NCBI GenBank assembly: GCA_023408815.1
Contig: JAEYJO010000057.1
Span: forward strand, 162,401-226,400
Length of the DNA stretch: 64,000 bases
Direction: 5' to 3'
Source of the DNA: Bacillota bacterium
Lineage (GTDB): Bacteria > Bacillota > Clostridia > Lachnospirales > Lachnospiraceae
The notes under the pieces were generated by a model. That model made no database searches, had not been told where the DNA came from, and saw only the letters and a list, made by a program, of their open reading frames with translations. This document shows positions 42,929-52,027 of the stretch, in pieces (positions within the stretch are counted from its first letter, which is position 1; the number at the start of each line of letters is the position of its first letter). Made by a program: the position numbers and the translations under genes.

Positions 42929-44854
42929 TTACATTCTTTTTTCGTATAAAGTGAGGTTACTCTGGTTCACCTCATAAGTTCCTGTATCTGTATAACGGGC
43001 AACAGATTTTCCTTGAAATACATCTGCCAGGAAATCCAAGGACATACTTCCCCAAGAGAACGCCCGCTGTGCAATCGCCACATCGATTCCGCCTCTCTTT
43101 ATCTGTGCGGCAATATCGGCGGTGAAGTCTACCGTTACGATCTTTATGCCCGTGCCCTGATGTCCTGCAAAGCTTCCGTAAGCCACACCCCAGAGTACGT
43201 CCGTAGCGTAAACCACTTCTACATTCGGATAATCTTTCCGAATCCGGCTCATCACCGCCTCTACATCCTTCTTGGTGGGATTGCTTGGAATATCTATTTT
43301 ATGTACGGTAACGCCCTCTTTCGTCAATGCATCCACAAAACCCTGCGCCCTGTTTTCTATGGATTGAATCTTGATATCTGACCAAAGTCCAACTATTGCC
43401 TCACCGCTGCCGCTTAAAAGCTGCTTGGCAGCCTTCGACGCATTTTTACCCAGCTCGTAACCGTTGGTTTCTATCAGCGCTTCGTAATCCACGCCTTCTA
43501 AGGCGGAATTGATGAAAATAATCTTCGTTCCGTTTTGCGATGCCGATTTCAACAGCTGGCGAATCTTCGGGCTGTCGATAGGACTTATAACGATGGCATC
43601 GAACTTTCTTTCCACGAAGCTTTCCAGCGCTTTTAACATTTCCTCCGCTCCCTGGTTTCTGGACTTCGGAGCAAAAATCTCCAGCTCATAATGCAAAGCC
43701 TTGGCTGTTTTTTTCGCTTCCCTCGCTGTCGGTTCCCAGAAATCGCAATCGATGTCAAAAATCATAGCTATCTTCTGCTGTCGTCTTTCCTCCTTCTTTA
43801 TCTGGATCTTAGATAAGTCAGAGGATAATACCCCAACGCCTTCGTTTAGCTTACCTGCCATCTTCTCCATGGTCTTTACTGTGCTGCTCTGGCTCATAGT
43901 AAGAGACGCCACCTCTTCCGTGGAAGCCACGGACTCTTGATTCACTGCGAGGATGTTTCTGAAAGAATCCAACAGACTTTCCTTCTGCTCTCCGAGTCCG
44001 TTAACCTCTCTATAAAAGAGCTCCTGATCGGATACGAAGCCCTCCACATGCTTGTCAATTCTGCTGAATGCCTCGATTACCTCAGTTACTGCTTTTTCCT
44101 GCTGCTCGAAAGTATCTCTTGAACTGTCTACCGCCGATTTCAACTGGTTGAGCTGCTCCATGATTTCCGTTATATTCTGGCTGATCGTCTCACTGGCGCG
44201 ATGGCTTTCGTCGGACAGCTTCCTTATCTCATCCGCAACCACTGCAAAGCCCTTTCCCGCTTCTCCCGCTCTCGCCGCTTCTATAGAAGCGTTCAGGGAG
44301 AGCAGATTGGTCTGGTCTGCAATTTCATTGAGCTGCTCGGTAATGCCGGTTATATTCTTGGTCATTTCCAGCAATTGATAGATTTCCGTAATGATCGCAT
44401 TGTTCACGGTCTGGTTACTGCTCTGGCTAAGTGTCAGATTCTCCACGGCAACCTTACCGCTGTCGCTGATTTCTCCCATCTCTTTCGCAGAGTCGATCAA
44501 ATCCTTCGATTTATCTCCCATCATATTGATCTTGTCCGCCAATATCTCCGCGATATTTTCGCAGGAATTGATTTCCTCTTTCTGCCGCTTGGAACCATCC
44601 GATATGTATTGTGCGGCAAAGCCGATGCTGTCCGAAGACTCCAACATTCCTTCAATGATTCCTTCAAATTGCTCTGAAATAATCTTGACCGTATCGAAAT
44701 CCCCGCAGAAGCGGTAAAAGAAATCCTTATATTGCTTCCACAACTGCCCGTAAAGTTCTTCTCTTTCCGGTGTATCTTCCTCGTCCATAAAATCCCACCG
44801 AGAAAGCTTTTCCGTTAACTCTTTACTGCTGTAACCCCTTTTTCTTCTCTTCAT
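42929..44854 (-). CDS. Soluble chemoreceptor fused to a sugar-binding (PBP type 1) domain
   Basis: 641 residues from the ATG at 44854 ([20 protein letters not shown]), GGAGAAGGT upstream. Residues about 60-345 form a methyl-accepting coiled coil with the hairpin tip [20 protein letters not shown] and [20 protein letters not shown] (178-216), where CheA/CheW bind. Residues 361-635 form a periplasmic-binding-protein fold of the RbsB/LacI type ([49 protein letters not shown]). There is no signal peptide and no membrane helix anywhere, so both halves should be cytoplasmic and the ligand internal. Own promoter; single gene. Confidence 0.88.
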   Translation of the reverse strand: MKRRKRGYSSKELTEKLSRWDFMDEEDTPEREELYGQLWKQYKDFFYRFCGDFDTVKIISEQFEGIIEGMLESSDSIGFAAQYISDGSKRQKEEINSCENIAEILADKINMMGDKSKDLIDSAKEMGEISDSGKVAVENLTLSQSSNQTVNNAIITEIYQLLEMTKNITGITEQLNEIADQTNLLSLNASIEAARAGEAGKGFAVVADEIRKLSDESHRASETISQNITEIMEQLNQLKSAVDSSRDTFEQQEKAVTEVIEAFSRIDKHVEGFVSDQELFYREVNGLGEQKESLLDSFRNILAVNQESVASTEEVASLTMSQSSTVKTMEKMAGKLNEGVGVLSSDLSKIQIKKEERRQQKIAMIFDIDCDFWEPTAREAKKTAKALHYELEIFAPKSRNQGAEEMLKALESFVERKFDAIVISPIDSPKIRQLLKSASQNGTKIIFINSALEGVDYEALIETNGYELGKNASKAAKQLLSGSGEAIVGLWSDIKIQSIENRAQGFVDALTKEGVTVHKIDIPSNPTKKDVEAVMSRIRKDYPNVEVVYATDVLWGVAYGSFAGHQGTGIKIVTVDFTADIAAQIKRGGIDVAIAQRAFSWGSMSLDFLADVFQGKSVARYTDTGTYEVNQSNLTLYEKRM

Positions 44855-44945
44855 CTTACCTTCTCCTATTCTCCTTGTACCTTCTATTTCCATTCCCATC
44901 CATAAGCAAAATGTAAAATCGAATCCCCACTATGCCCCTGCGGAC

Positions 44946-44974
44946 ATTATACCACGAATATAAGTACATTTCAA
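44946..44974 (-). promoter_or_regulatory. Promoter of the soluble chemoreceptor gene
   Basis: TTGAAA (44969-44974), 17 bases, perfect TATAAT (44946-44951) on the minus strand, about 90 bases before the start codon. Confidence 0.65.
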
Positions 44975-45096
44975 AGTCGAAATATGAGACAATTATGTCG
45001 ATAAGTGCATAAATAACACTCTTTTTCGCCTGCCAGCTTCTTTAGCAATTCGAACACCATACAAGATTCAGTAACCGTAAAACCACAGGTTTTGTC

Positions 45097-45654
45097 TTAA
45101 GGCGCAAACCGGGCTAACACTTCCCCTACCTTTATCCGCCATATCATGTGATGGAATCCCTCTCCCCAGTAATTTTCCAGATAATACGCCGGGCTGCCAA
45201 ACCTTTTACACCATATACCCTGAGCTATCTTATATCCGCTGTCAAAGCAGACTTCCTCCACCCTCTTTTCCTTCAATTCCTCGAACAGCGAATACATTAA
45301 TAAGACAGAAATGCCTCTTTTCTGCCAATCAGGGCGCACAAAAACCGTACCGATTTCCAGCATGTCCTTAAACTCCCCTCCCGTACACGAATTCAACAAA
45401 TCATTGGAAGGCCCGTATTCGATGGAACCGATGATTTCACCTTTATGCTCCGCCAAAAGGAAAAACCTTTCCTCCCCCTCCGTCTCGAAATCCTGTGCAA
45501 TATATCTTTTTTTATCCAAAATCTCTTCCTGAAGCAATTCCTTCATATCAGATACCTTATTTTTCTTAAATGTATCTACGAGCATCTCTTCAAAAAAGGT
45601 GTGGATGCTCTCACGTTCCTCTACTCCAGGTCTTCTTATTTTTATATCTTTCAT
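45097..45654 (-). CDS. GNAT-family N-acetyltransferase
   Basis: 185 residues from the ATG at 45654 (MKDIKIRRPGVEERESIHTF). The acetyl-CoA loop region is IGTVFVRPDWQKRGISVLLM, with RFFLLAEHKGEIIGSIEYGP before it. Substrate not predictable. The frame is open for 50 codons upstream, but that part runs through the 45783-45819 hairpin and has no ribosome site; an AGGAGG lies 15 bases before the chosen ATG, which is long. The start is therefore uncertain. Confidence 0.78.
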   Translation of the reverse strand: MKDIKIRRPGVEERESIHTFFEEMLVDTFKKNKVSDMKELLQEEILDKKRYIAQDFETEGEERFFLLAEHKGEIIGSIEYGPSNDLLNSCTGGEFKDMLEIGTVFVRPDWQKRGISVLLMYSLFEELKEKRVEEVCFDSGYKIAQGIWCKRFGSPAYYLENYWGEGFHHMIWRIKVGEVLARFAP

Positions 45655-45782
45655 GCTTATAGCTATGCTCCTCCTAAAGTCTGGGTATCTTATCCAATAT
45701 GCCTGCATACCTTGTGCACAAAGCCAGGTTAAATAGTCTGTAATATCAGCCGGCTGCGCGCTTATCCATTTATAATATACCA

Positions 45783-45819
45783 TGGCGGAATGAAAACACA
45801 ACACCTTTTCATTCCGCCA
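45783..45819 (-). other. Long perfect hairpin after the GH3 gene
   Basis: 14-base perfect stem TGGCGGAATGAAAA with TTTTCATTCCGCCA and a 9-base loop, 13 bases past the GH3 stop. There is no T-run after it, so it may be a 3' stabiliser or an imperfect terminator between the GH3 operon and the GNAT gene. Confidence 0.6.
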
Positions 45820-45831
45820 TAGAAACAGTTA

Positions 45832-48282
45832 TTAAAATTTAAATTTCAGAAGCTTGCGCAGTCCTGTGATATAACGTCCGTTGAGAAATTCAATAATTCC
45901 CTCCATCACATGCTCCGGCAGCATTTCCTCTCCCGAAGCTGCCATTGCAAAAAATGGCATTTCCCTAATAGTCGCCGCCATCATTCCCTCCTGCTCCTTT
46001 TCCGCTTTCGATACCTTTCTTGCCGTCCAGTTCGCATACAACATAATGATTTTTCCTATAAATGTATGTGCCACATCTTCCAACGTATTCTCCGGACTGT
46101 AGGGACGGCTTGCCCTTTTGCCGCTTTTAGGAAGAGTCTTTCCGTACAGCGCTGCAAATTCTTTTTCATCGATTGTGAATTCCTTATTTTCCAACCGGTA
46201 GTAGGAAGGAGCACTCTTCGTAAAATCAGGCTGAGGCTTTGCGGGGCTGTCTATTCGTATGCTTCCCACAAGCTTGCAATCCCTTGCGGATGAGGCAATT
46301 ATGACTTCGTATTCTCCGCTTTCACAGTACCAATCCTTTACCGCTGCATTATAGTAGCCTAAGGTGCTGGTATCGAGAGTCAACGATATTTTCTTTGTTT
46401 CTCCGGGCTCAAGTTCTACCTTGATGAATTCCCGCAGCTCCTTTTCCGGCAAAAATACGATTTCACTTTCATGGGCCACGAATACAAACGATGTCTCCTT
46501 CGCCTTTCTGCCGCCGCAATTTAAAAGCTGAAAGGAAAGAGTAAAGGCACTCCCAAACTGACAGGCTTCTTTGCTTAACTCTAAGCCCGAATAAGAAAAC
46601 TCTGTATAGGAAAGCCCGTATCCGAAAGGAAACAACACAGGTTTTCCTGCTTTTTCATAATAACGATACCCTATATAGATACTTTCCCGATATTCTGAGG
46701 TAAGTCTTCCCCCCGGGAAATAATGATAACAGGGATTATCCTCTAACGCGATAGGCCATGTTTCCGCCAACTTTCCGCTCGGCACCCGGTATCCCAGCAG
46801 TAGATTTACGATTGCTCTGCCTGCACCTTCTCCTCCCAGGTAGGCGAGCAATACCGCTTTTACCTTATGGATCCAAGGAAGCTCCATGGGCGCGCCTCCG
46901 ATTAAGATTACCACTACATTTTCATTCTCCTCACAAATTGCATCAATCAAACGATTCTGTGAAGGCGGAAGGCTCATATTCCTTCGATCAAACCCTTCCG
47001 ATTCATAACCCTCCGGCAGACCCGCGAAAACATATACGATTTCTTTGCCTCTCGCCGCTTGGCAGGCCTCTTCCCTCAGGCTCTCCTCCTCACCGTTTAC
47101 AGGCTTTGATTCCAGTGAAAATCCCTTTGCATATGTGACATCAGCGCCGAATTCTATGAATATTTCCCACGGATTTTCTATCTTCAACGGATGTATCTTA
47201 GAACTTCCTGCCCCCTGATATCTCAATGCTTTTGCGAAGGCGCCGATAACCGCCGCTTTTTGCCCGATATGCCCGGGCAATAGCTTACCTTCGTTCTTAA
47301 GCAGCACCGCCGATTCCTCCAGTGCTTTTACAGCCAAAGAATGATGCTCCTTTTTATCGTATCGAAAGTCTTTCTCTTTATTTGCCAAACCCTTTAAGAT
47401 GAGAGTACAGGCATTCTCCGCCGCCTCATCCAATTCCGTAAGCGAAAGGCTCCCGTTTTTGATCGCAGCAAGCACTTTTGCATCGTTAAACCCTTGGTTT
47501 CCGGGCATCTCGATATCCAGCCCTGCTTTTATCCCCAGCACCCTGTCGTGTACAGCTCCCCAGTCGGAAATCACCGTATTCTCAAACTCCCACTCCTTTC
47601 TCAATATATCTGTTAAAAGATATTTGTTCTCGCTGCAATATTCGCCATTCAGTCTGTTATACGCGCACATGACCGTATCGGGCTTTCCTTTTTTCACTGC
47701 AATTTCAAATGCTTTCAGATATGTTTCCCGCAAAGTCCTTTCATCGATGACCGCATCGATGGTCATTCTGCGCTTTTCCTGATTATTTACCGCAAAGTGC
47801 TTGAGAGAAGCGCTGACACCTGTACTTTGAATTCCCCTTATCATGCTTGCCGCCAATTCTCCGGAAAGCAGAGGGTCTTCACTGAAATATTCGAAATTAC
47901 GTCCGCACAGGGGACTTCTTTTCTGGTTAACTCCCGGCCCCAGGATGACAGAAACCTGCTCCTGCAAGCATTCCTCTCCCATAGCCCTTCCTATCTCATA
48001 TAAAAGCTCCCTGTTGAAGCTGCAGGCAAGGGCGCTTGCTGTAGGAAAGCATACCGCCGGAACGCTCTCCCCGATTCCCAGATTATCCGTTGCTCCTATC
48101 TGCTTTCTAAGGCCGTGGGGTCCATCCGACATCATGATGGCTCCCAGCTTGATCCGCTCTATGGACTTCGTATTCCAACAGTCCTGTCCGGAGCACAAAC
48201 CGGTCTTTTCTTCCAATGTCATTTCCGCAACCAATTCCTTTGCCTTATCCCGAAAGTCTTTTATGTCCTGTCTCTCTTTCAT
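45832..48282 (-). CDS. GH3 beta-glycosidase, cytoplasmic
   Basis: 816 residues, no signal peptide. The catalytic (alpha/beta)8 barrel holds KHFAVNNQEKRR and the nucleophile D240 in TVISDWGAVHDR. The C-terminal sandwich with YVFAGLPEGYESEGFDRRNM and the fibronectin III-like end (LELSKEACQFGSAFTLSFQL, ELEPGETKKISLTLD) complete a normal GH3 enzyme. It likely cuts beta-linked glucose or xylose disaccharides brought in by the symporter encoded 2 bases upstream. GGGGTATAA precedes the ATG inside the symporter end. The exact substrate cannot be read from sequence. Confidence 0.93.
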   Translation of the reverse strand: MKERQDIKDFRDKAKELVAEMTLEEKTGLCSGQDCWNTKSIERIKLGAIMMSDGPHGLRKQIGATDNLGIGESVPAVCFPTASALACSFNRELLYEIGRAMGEECLQEQVSVILGPGVNQKRSPLCGRNFEYFSEDPLLSGELAASMIRGIQSTGVSASLKHFAVNNQEKRRMTIDAVIDERTLRETYLKAFEIAVKKGKPDTVMCAYNRLNGEYCSENKYLLTDILRKEWEFENTVISDWGAVHDRVLGIKAGLDIEMPGNQGFNDAKVLAAIKNGSLSLTELDEAAENACTLILKGLANKEKDFRYDKKEHHSLAVKALEESAVLLKNEGKLLPGHIGQKAAVIGAFAKALRYQGAGSSKIHPLKIENPWEIFIEFGADVTYAKGFSLESKPVNGEEESLREEACQAARGKEIVYVFAGLPEGYESEGFDRRNMSLPPSQNRLIDAICEENENVVVILIGGAPMELPWIHKVKAVLLAYLGGEGAGRAIVNLLLGYRVPSGKLAETWPIALEDNPCYHYFPGGRLTSEYRESIYIGYRYYEKAGKPVLFPFGYGLSYTEFSYSGLELSKEACQFGSAFTLSFQLLNCGGRKAKETSFVFVAHESEIVFLPEKELREFIKVELEPGETKKISLTLDTSTLGYYNAAVKDWYCESGEYEVIIASSARDCKLVGSIRIDSPAKPQPDFTKSAPSYYRLENKEFTIDEKEFAALYGKTLPKSGKRASRPYSPENTLEDVAHTFIGKIIMLYANWTARKVSKAEKEQEGMMAATIREMPFFAMAASGEEMLPEHVMEGIIEFLNGRYITGLRKLLKFKF

Positions 48283-48284
48283 AT

Positions 48285-49637
48285 TTATACCCCATGTCCG
48301 CGTTTATTCAAATCATCTGTTTTGTTAGAAAGCCTCAAAATACATATCACAGACAGCACCAGACAAAGTGCCGGCATCCCGCTCATCAGAAGGCGTATGC
48401 CAAAAATCGTCCCTTCCGACTGCACTGCTATAGCGCCTCCCGCACTTTCCGCATAACCGAACCAGCCAAGTGCCGCCGTCACAAGTGCGACGATGATCGC
48501 GGAACTGATTTTATATAAGAGCATGGTTGAGCCGTAAATGATGCCTTCTCTTCTGCTTCCATTTACCGCTTCATCCACCTCCACTATATCCGGAAGAATG
48601 GAAAACACCAAGACCTGGGACGCAGAAATACCCACCCCGATAAAAATCGTAACAGCCGCAGTCAATCCGATATGCTCTGCCGGTATAAACATACAGGAGA
48701 ACAACGGAAATAAAAAGTAAACCGCCGAAATCACGTAAGTCTTTCGTTTCCCCAGTTTGCCGCTGATTCCCACCCACATGGGCGTGACGATAACAGCCGC
48801 CACTAACGGAATAGCCATAAAGATATAGCTTAGACTGTCGGATATTCTAAGTACATACTTCATAAAGTAAATATAGAGAGCCATGATAATATCGAAAGAT
48901 ACCATATTAAAAATGAATACGCCCAGCACAAACCGGTATTCCCGCAGGCCGAGGAGCGACCTCAGGTTCTTCAGAAGACCGTCTTGCTTCTTATCCGGCT
49001 TGTTCTCTCTCACCCGTTCTCTGGTGCCTGCAAATGCCAGCAGGATGCAGACTGTAAGTATAACCGCCAGTACCCTTCCCATAACGGGGAAGCTTTGCAC
49101 ATACATGCCTTTTCCCGGATAAATCGTATCGACGATCAATGTTACTCCCATGGCTGACAGCAGGGAGCCGATGAAAGAAAAGGCCATCTTATAGCCGGAA
49201 ATACTCGTACGTTCGTTATAATCCTGCGAAAGCTCGGGCAGCAACGCATTATACGGAATCGACACAAGCGAATATAACGTATTGAACAGAATCCCGATCA
49301 ACGTATAGTAAATGACCATCTGCGCCGTTCCCTGAAAAGGCACTGTCCATAGAAGTGAAAATCCGATTCCAAGCGGCACGGCGCCGAAGAGCAGAAATGG
49401 CCGCCGTCTCCCGAAACGGGTTTTCGCACGATCTGATACAGCTCCCATAACCAAATCGCAGACCGCATTCCATATACGGGTAACCATGAGAATATAACCG
49501 GCCCATAGGGGGGATATTCCCGCTACATCCGTAAGAAAAAATACAAAATAGAATCCAACCGCACCGTATGCCACATTGTTTCCCATATCCCCCAAACCAT
49601 AGGAAATCTTCTCTCTTTTTTTAAGTACACTGCCCAT
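48285..49637 (-). CDS. GPH-family sugar:cation symporter (MFS)
   Basis: 450 residues from the ATG at 49637 (MGSVLKKREKISYGLGDMGN), GGGAGAGGTG upstream. Twelve membrane helices; the family mark DRAKTRFGRRRPFLLFGA lies between helices 2 and 3, and GLGDMGNNVAYGAVGFY opens the protein. GPH transporters (melibiose/xyloside type) carry glycosides with Na+ or H+. Coupled to the GH3 gene by a 2-base gap, with an AraC-type regulator divergent, so this is a disaccharide-use operon. Confidence 0.93.
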   Translation of the reverse strand: MGSVLKKREKISYGLGDMGNNVAYGAVGFYFVFFLTDVAGISPLWAGYILMVTRIWNAVCDLVMGAVSDRAKTRFGRRRPFLLFGAVPLGIGFSLLWTVPFQGTAQMVIYYTLIGILFNTLYSLVSIPYNALLPELSQDYNERTSISGYKMAFSFIGSLLSAMGVTLIVDTIYPGKGMYVQSFPVMGRVLAVILTVCILLAFAGTRERVRENKPDKKQDGLLKNLRSLLGLREYRFVLGVFIFNMVSFDIIMALYIYFMKYVLRISDSLSYIFMAIPLVAAVIVTPMWVGISGKLGKRKTYVISAVYFLFPLFSCMFIPAEHIGLTAAVTIFIGVGISASQVLVFSILPDIVEVDEAVNGSRREGIIYGSTMLLYKISSAIIVALVTAALGWFGYAESAGGAIAVQSEGTIFGIRLLMSGMPALCLVLSVICILRLSNKTDDLNKRGHGV

Positions 49638-49769
49638 AAACACCTCTCCCTGACATTTGATAAGTTTTTCATATCTGTCTGATTTTCCATCCAAGAACTC
49701 TGATAGACTCATTCTAGCATTATGCTGAAATAATCTATATTATAATTTCGCTTTTTATATCATAATTTC

Positions 49770-49798
49770 TTGACTTTGGATATGGAGATCATTATATT
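49770..49798 (+). promoter_or_regulatory. Promoter of the AraC regulator gene of the GH3 operon
   Basis: TTGACT (49770-49775), 17 bases, TATATT (49793-49798). It puts the transcript start near 49805, so the coding start must be downstream and the ATG at 49839 fits. TATAAT copies on both strands at 49739-49746 may serve the divergent symporter operon. Confidence 0.6.
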
Positions 49799-49838
49799 TA
49801 AGATATGGCATAGCGTAAAGAAAAATATGGAGTTCCTT

Positions 49839-51056
49839 ATGTGTTTAACATTATCTGAGAAATTAATTATGGAAGAGCTATATGAATATAACCGAATCCC
49901 TCTTTGGATTTTTAATAAAAATCTGGAACTTTCTGCTTGCTTTTTTTCCGGCGGCTCCCGCGATTTTAATGCGGTCTTTCCTTCCCATATGAAAGGCATT
50001 CTTACGAGGACAGCCGATGTTGCCTTTGATGTACTATGCTATGAAAATGAACTGTATTACCTCTTTTCCTTCGAGAGAAACGCAGAGACCTTTTATTTGC
50101 TGGGCGGTCCTATGCTGCTGTCCGGTTTCTATCATACGGCACAGATGCGCACCCTCTCATTCGCAAAAAGCTTGCCGGCAGAATCATTGAAATCTCTTGT
50201 TGAAAATTTACCCGTTATATCCTTTACCTCTTTCAGCTCCTGTCTGCGGATCATGATGCTGCTCTTAAAAAATAGTGCCCCTGAAATCGATGAAATCAAC
50301 AATTATAAATTCTCAGCACTGGGCGATACTTTGGACCGAATGTTCGTTTATGAACTTTTCGAAAATAACGAAGATGCCCGAATACATACCTCATACGGCG
50401 AAGAGCTCGCTGTTCTTCAGTATGTGAAAGACGGGGATACCGCAAGGCTTAAATCTACGTACAAAACGCTTCCTCAGATAAAATACGGAAATATGTCGAA
50501 CGACCCATTAAAGCAGTTTTTTTACGGTTGTATCGCAAACACCACCCTCGTAACGAGATATGCGATAGAGGGTGGGCTGGAAGAAGAATCCGCCTTTACC
50601 TTAAGCGACATATATATCAAGCGTATGGAAAACTGCCGGACGCTTTACGAGCTGAATCTGCTAAACGAAAAAATGGCCCTCGATTTCACATCCCGCGTCT
50701 CGAAGGCCAAGGCTTTAAAACAGTTTAATTATACAAAAACAGTGAAAAAATGTATCGATTATATTTCGAGAAATATACACCAAAAAATCACATTAGACGC
50801 TCTGGCAAAAGAAGTGAATCTCACTCCTAAATATCTATCCGCTCTCTTTAGAAAGGAAACCGGACAAACGCTGAGCGCGTTCATCATGGATAAAAAAATA
50901 AGCGAAGCCAAGACCCTGCTGGCCTACTCCGAGCATTCTTACTTGCATATCAGCGATTATTTGTCCTTTTACTCTCAAAGTCATTTTATTGCGGTCTTCA
51001 AGAAGCATATGAAGATGACACCTAAGGAGTACCGGGAGAAGTATGGCCGTCGGTAA
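49839..51056 (+). CDS. AraC-family transcriptional regulator of the GH3/GPH operon
   Basis: 405 residues from the ATG at 49839 (MCLTLSEKLIMEELYEYNRI); GGAG lies 7 bases before it, and two upstream starts fall inside the promoter. The N-terminal 300 residues (PLWIFNKNLELSACFFSG; FYLLGGPMLLSGF) are a sensor of no family I can name. The C-terminal pair of helix-turn-helix motifs is clear: ITLDALAKEVNLTPKYLSAL, then HISDYLSFYSQSHFIAVFKK and PKEYREKYG. Probable local activator. Its 3' end overlaps the convergent DUF1848 gene by 35 bases. Confidence 0.9.
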   Translation: MCLTLSEKLIMEELYEYNRIPLWIFNKNLELSACFFSGGSRDFNAVFPSHMKGILTRTADVAFDVLCYENELYYLFSFERNAETFYLLGGPMLLSGFYHTAQMRTLSFAKSLPAESLKSLVENLPVISFTSFSSCLRIMMLLLKNSAPEIDEINNYKFSALGDTLDRMFVYELFENNEDARIHTSYGEELAVLQYVKDGDTARLKSTYKTLPQIKYGNMSNDPLKQFFYGCIANTTLVTRYAIEGGLEEESAFTLSDIYIKRMENCRTLYELNLLNEKMALDFTSRVSKAKALKQFNYTKTVKKCIDYISRNIHQKITLDALAKEVNLTPKYLSALFRKETGQTLSAFIMDKKISEAKTLLAYSEHSYLHISDYLSFYSQSHFIAVFKKHMKMTPKEYREKYGRR

Positions 51057-51987
51057 AGAAACTAAGCTGCTCTTCTTTTAACGACTTCATCTTTCTGTTC
51101 GTAATCTTATCTTCCGGCCCTATGCTTGTGCACAGCAGGGGTGAATTTACATCATAGCGGCCGGCGTTTCTTTTCACCTTCTCATTGCTGAAATTCGCAT
51201 AGCAATATTTGCATTGGTTTTTACAAGTATGATAAGTGCCCACTTCTACGCTCTCCAGGCATCCGCATTCCTTTCTCTGATTCTTGTCCTTATCTCCTTC
51301 AATTTTACACCCGACGATTCTCTCAACCAGCTTTCTGTCGATGCAGCTGCCGTGCCTTACACCGATATGGCTAAGCTCGATTTGTTCCGCACAGGTTTGT
51401 ATTTCCATATGATTCCTATTGGCGATCTTAGCCATATCCCTGGCCAGTCCGGTCATTTCAGCTTCGGTTATTACCTTAACATTCAGCCCTGACGTATTGC
51501 GCACCGTCTTAGCATACCAATCCACAAAGCTTATTATCACCCTCTCCGTATACCCCTTTAAGCTATCCGCTATTTCTTCAAACGCTTTGATATGATACTC
51601 CATCGTATACCTTTCGCTCAACAAGATAGGGTCGTACCGCCAAATGACCTTATCGCTCCCTATTTTTTCGGACAACCGTCTAAACGTGGGTATCAGCTCC
51701 TTTTGCTTATTCGGAAGCGCAGGCTCCATATCCTTCCCATAGCCGGTGAGAGTAAATTGAAAATAATATTTGTAGTCCCTAAGCTCATTCAATCGCTCCA
51801 GCATCGGAGCCGGATTCTTCGTCCAGAAAACAATACAATCAATTATGTCCGGCGATAAATCAATCCTGCTGATTTGATGCTCATTCATAGGATTCCTGAC
51901 ATATAAAAAGCCTTCCTTTATCCTGTTAAGAAACCATTCTGAATAATAATTAGGAATATCCGTTCTTCTGCTCACACTCAGTACCAT
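51022..51987 (-). CDS. DUF1848 protein, radical SAM-like
   Basis: 321 residues. Opens MVLSVSRRTDIPNYYSEWF and carries the DUF1848 blocks VRNPMNEHQISRIDLSPDII and CIVFWTKNPAPMLERL. A cysteine set (CGCLESVEVGTYHTCKNQC, then KYCYANFS) near the C-terminus looks like an iron-sulfur site. Members are conserved in anaerobes and Firmicutes; function not established. The ORF ends 35 bases inside the AraC gene, opposite strand. The ribosome site is weak. Confidence 0.85.
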   Translation of the reverse strand: MVLSVSRRTDIPNYYSEWFLNRIKEGFLYVRNPMNEHQISRIDLSPDIIDCIVFWTKNPAPMLERLNELRDYKYYFQFTLTGYGKDMEPALPNKQKELIPTFRRLSEKIGSDKVIWRYDPILLSERYTMEYHIKAFEEIADSLKGYTERVIISFVDWYAKTVRNTSGLNVKVITEAEMTGLARDMAKIANRNHMEIQTCAEQIELSHIGVRHGSCIDRKLVERIVGCKIEGDKDKNQRKECGCLESVEVGTYHTCKNQCKYCYANFSNEKVKRNAGRYDVNSPLLCTSIGPEDKITNRKMKSLKEEQLSFFTDGHTSPGTP

Positions 51988-52027
51988 TTCCGACCGCTCC
52001 CCATAAAACCCAAACCTTTACTTAATC

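Noticed and set aside
45655..45804. N-terminal extension of the GNAT protein by 50 codons
   Set aside because: It runs through a 14-base perfect hairpin behind the GH3 gene and has no ribosome site; family similarity begins at the ATG at 45654.
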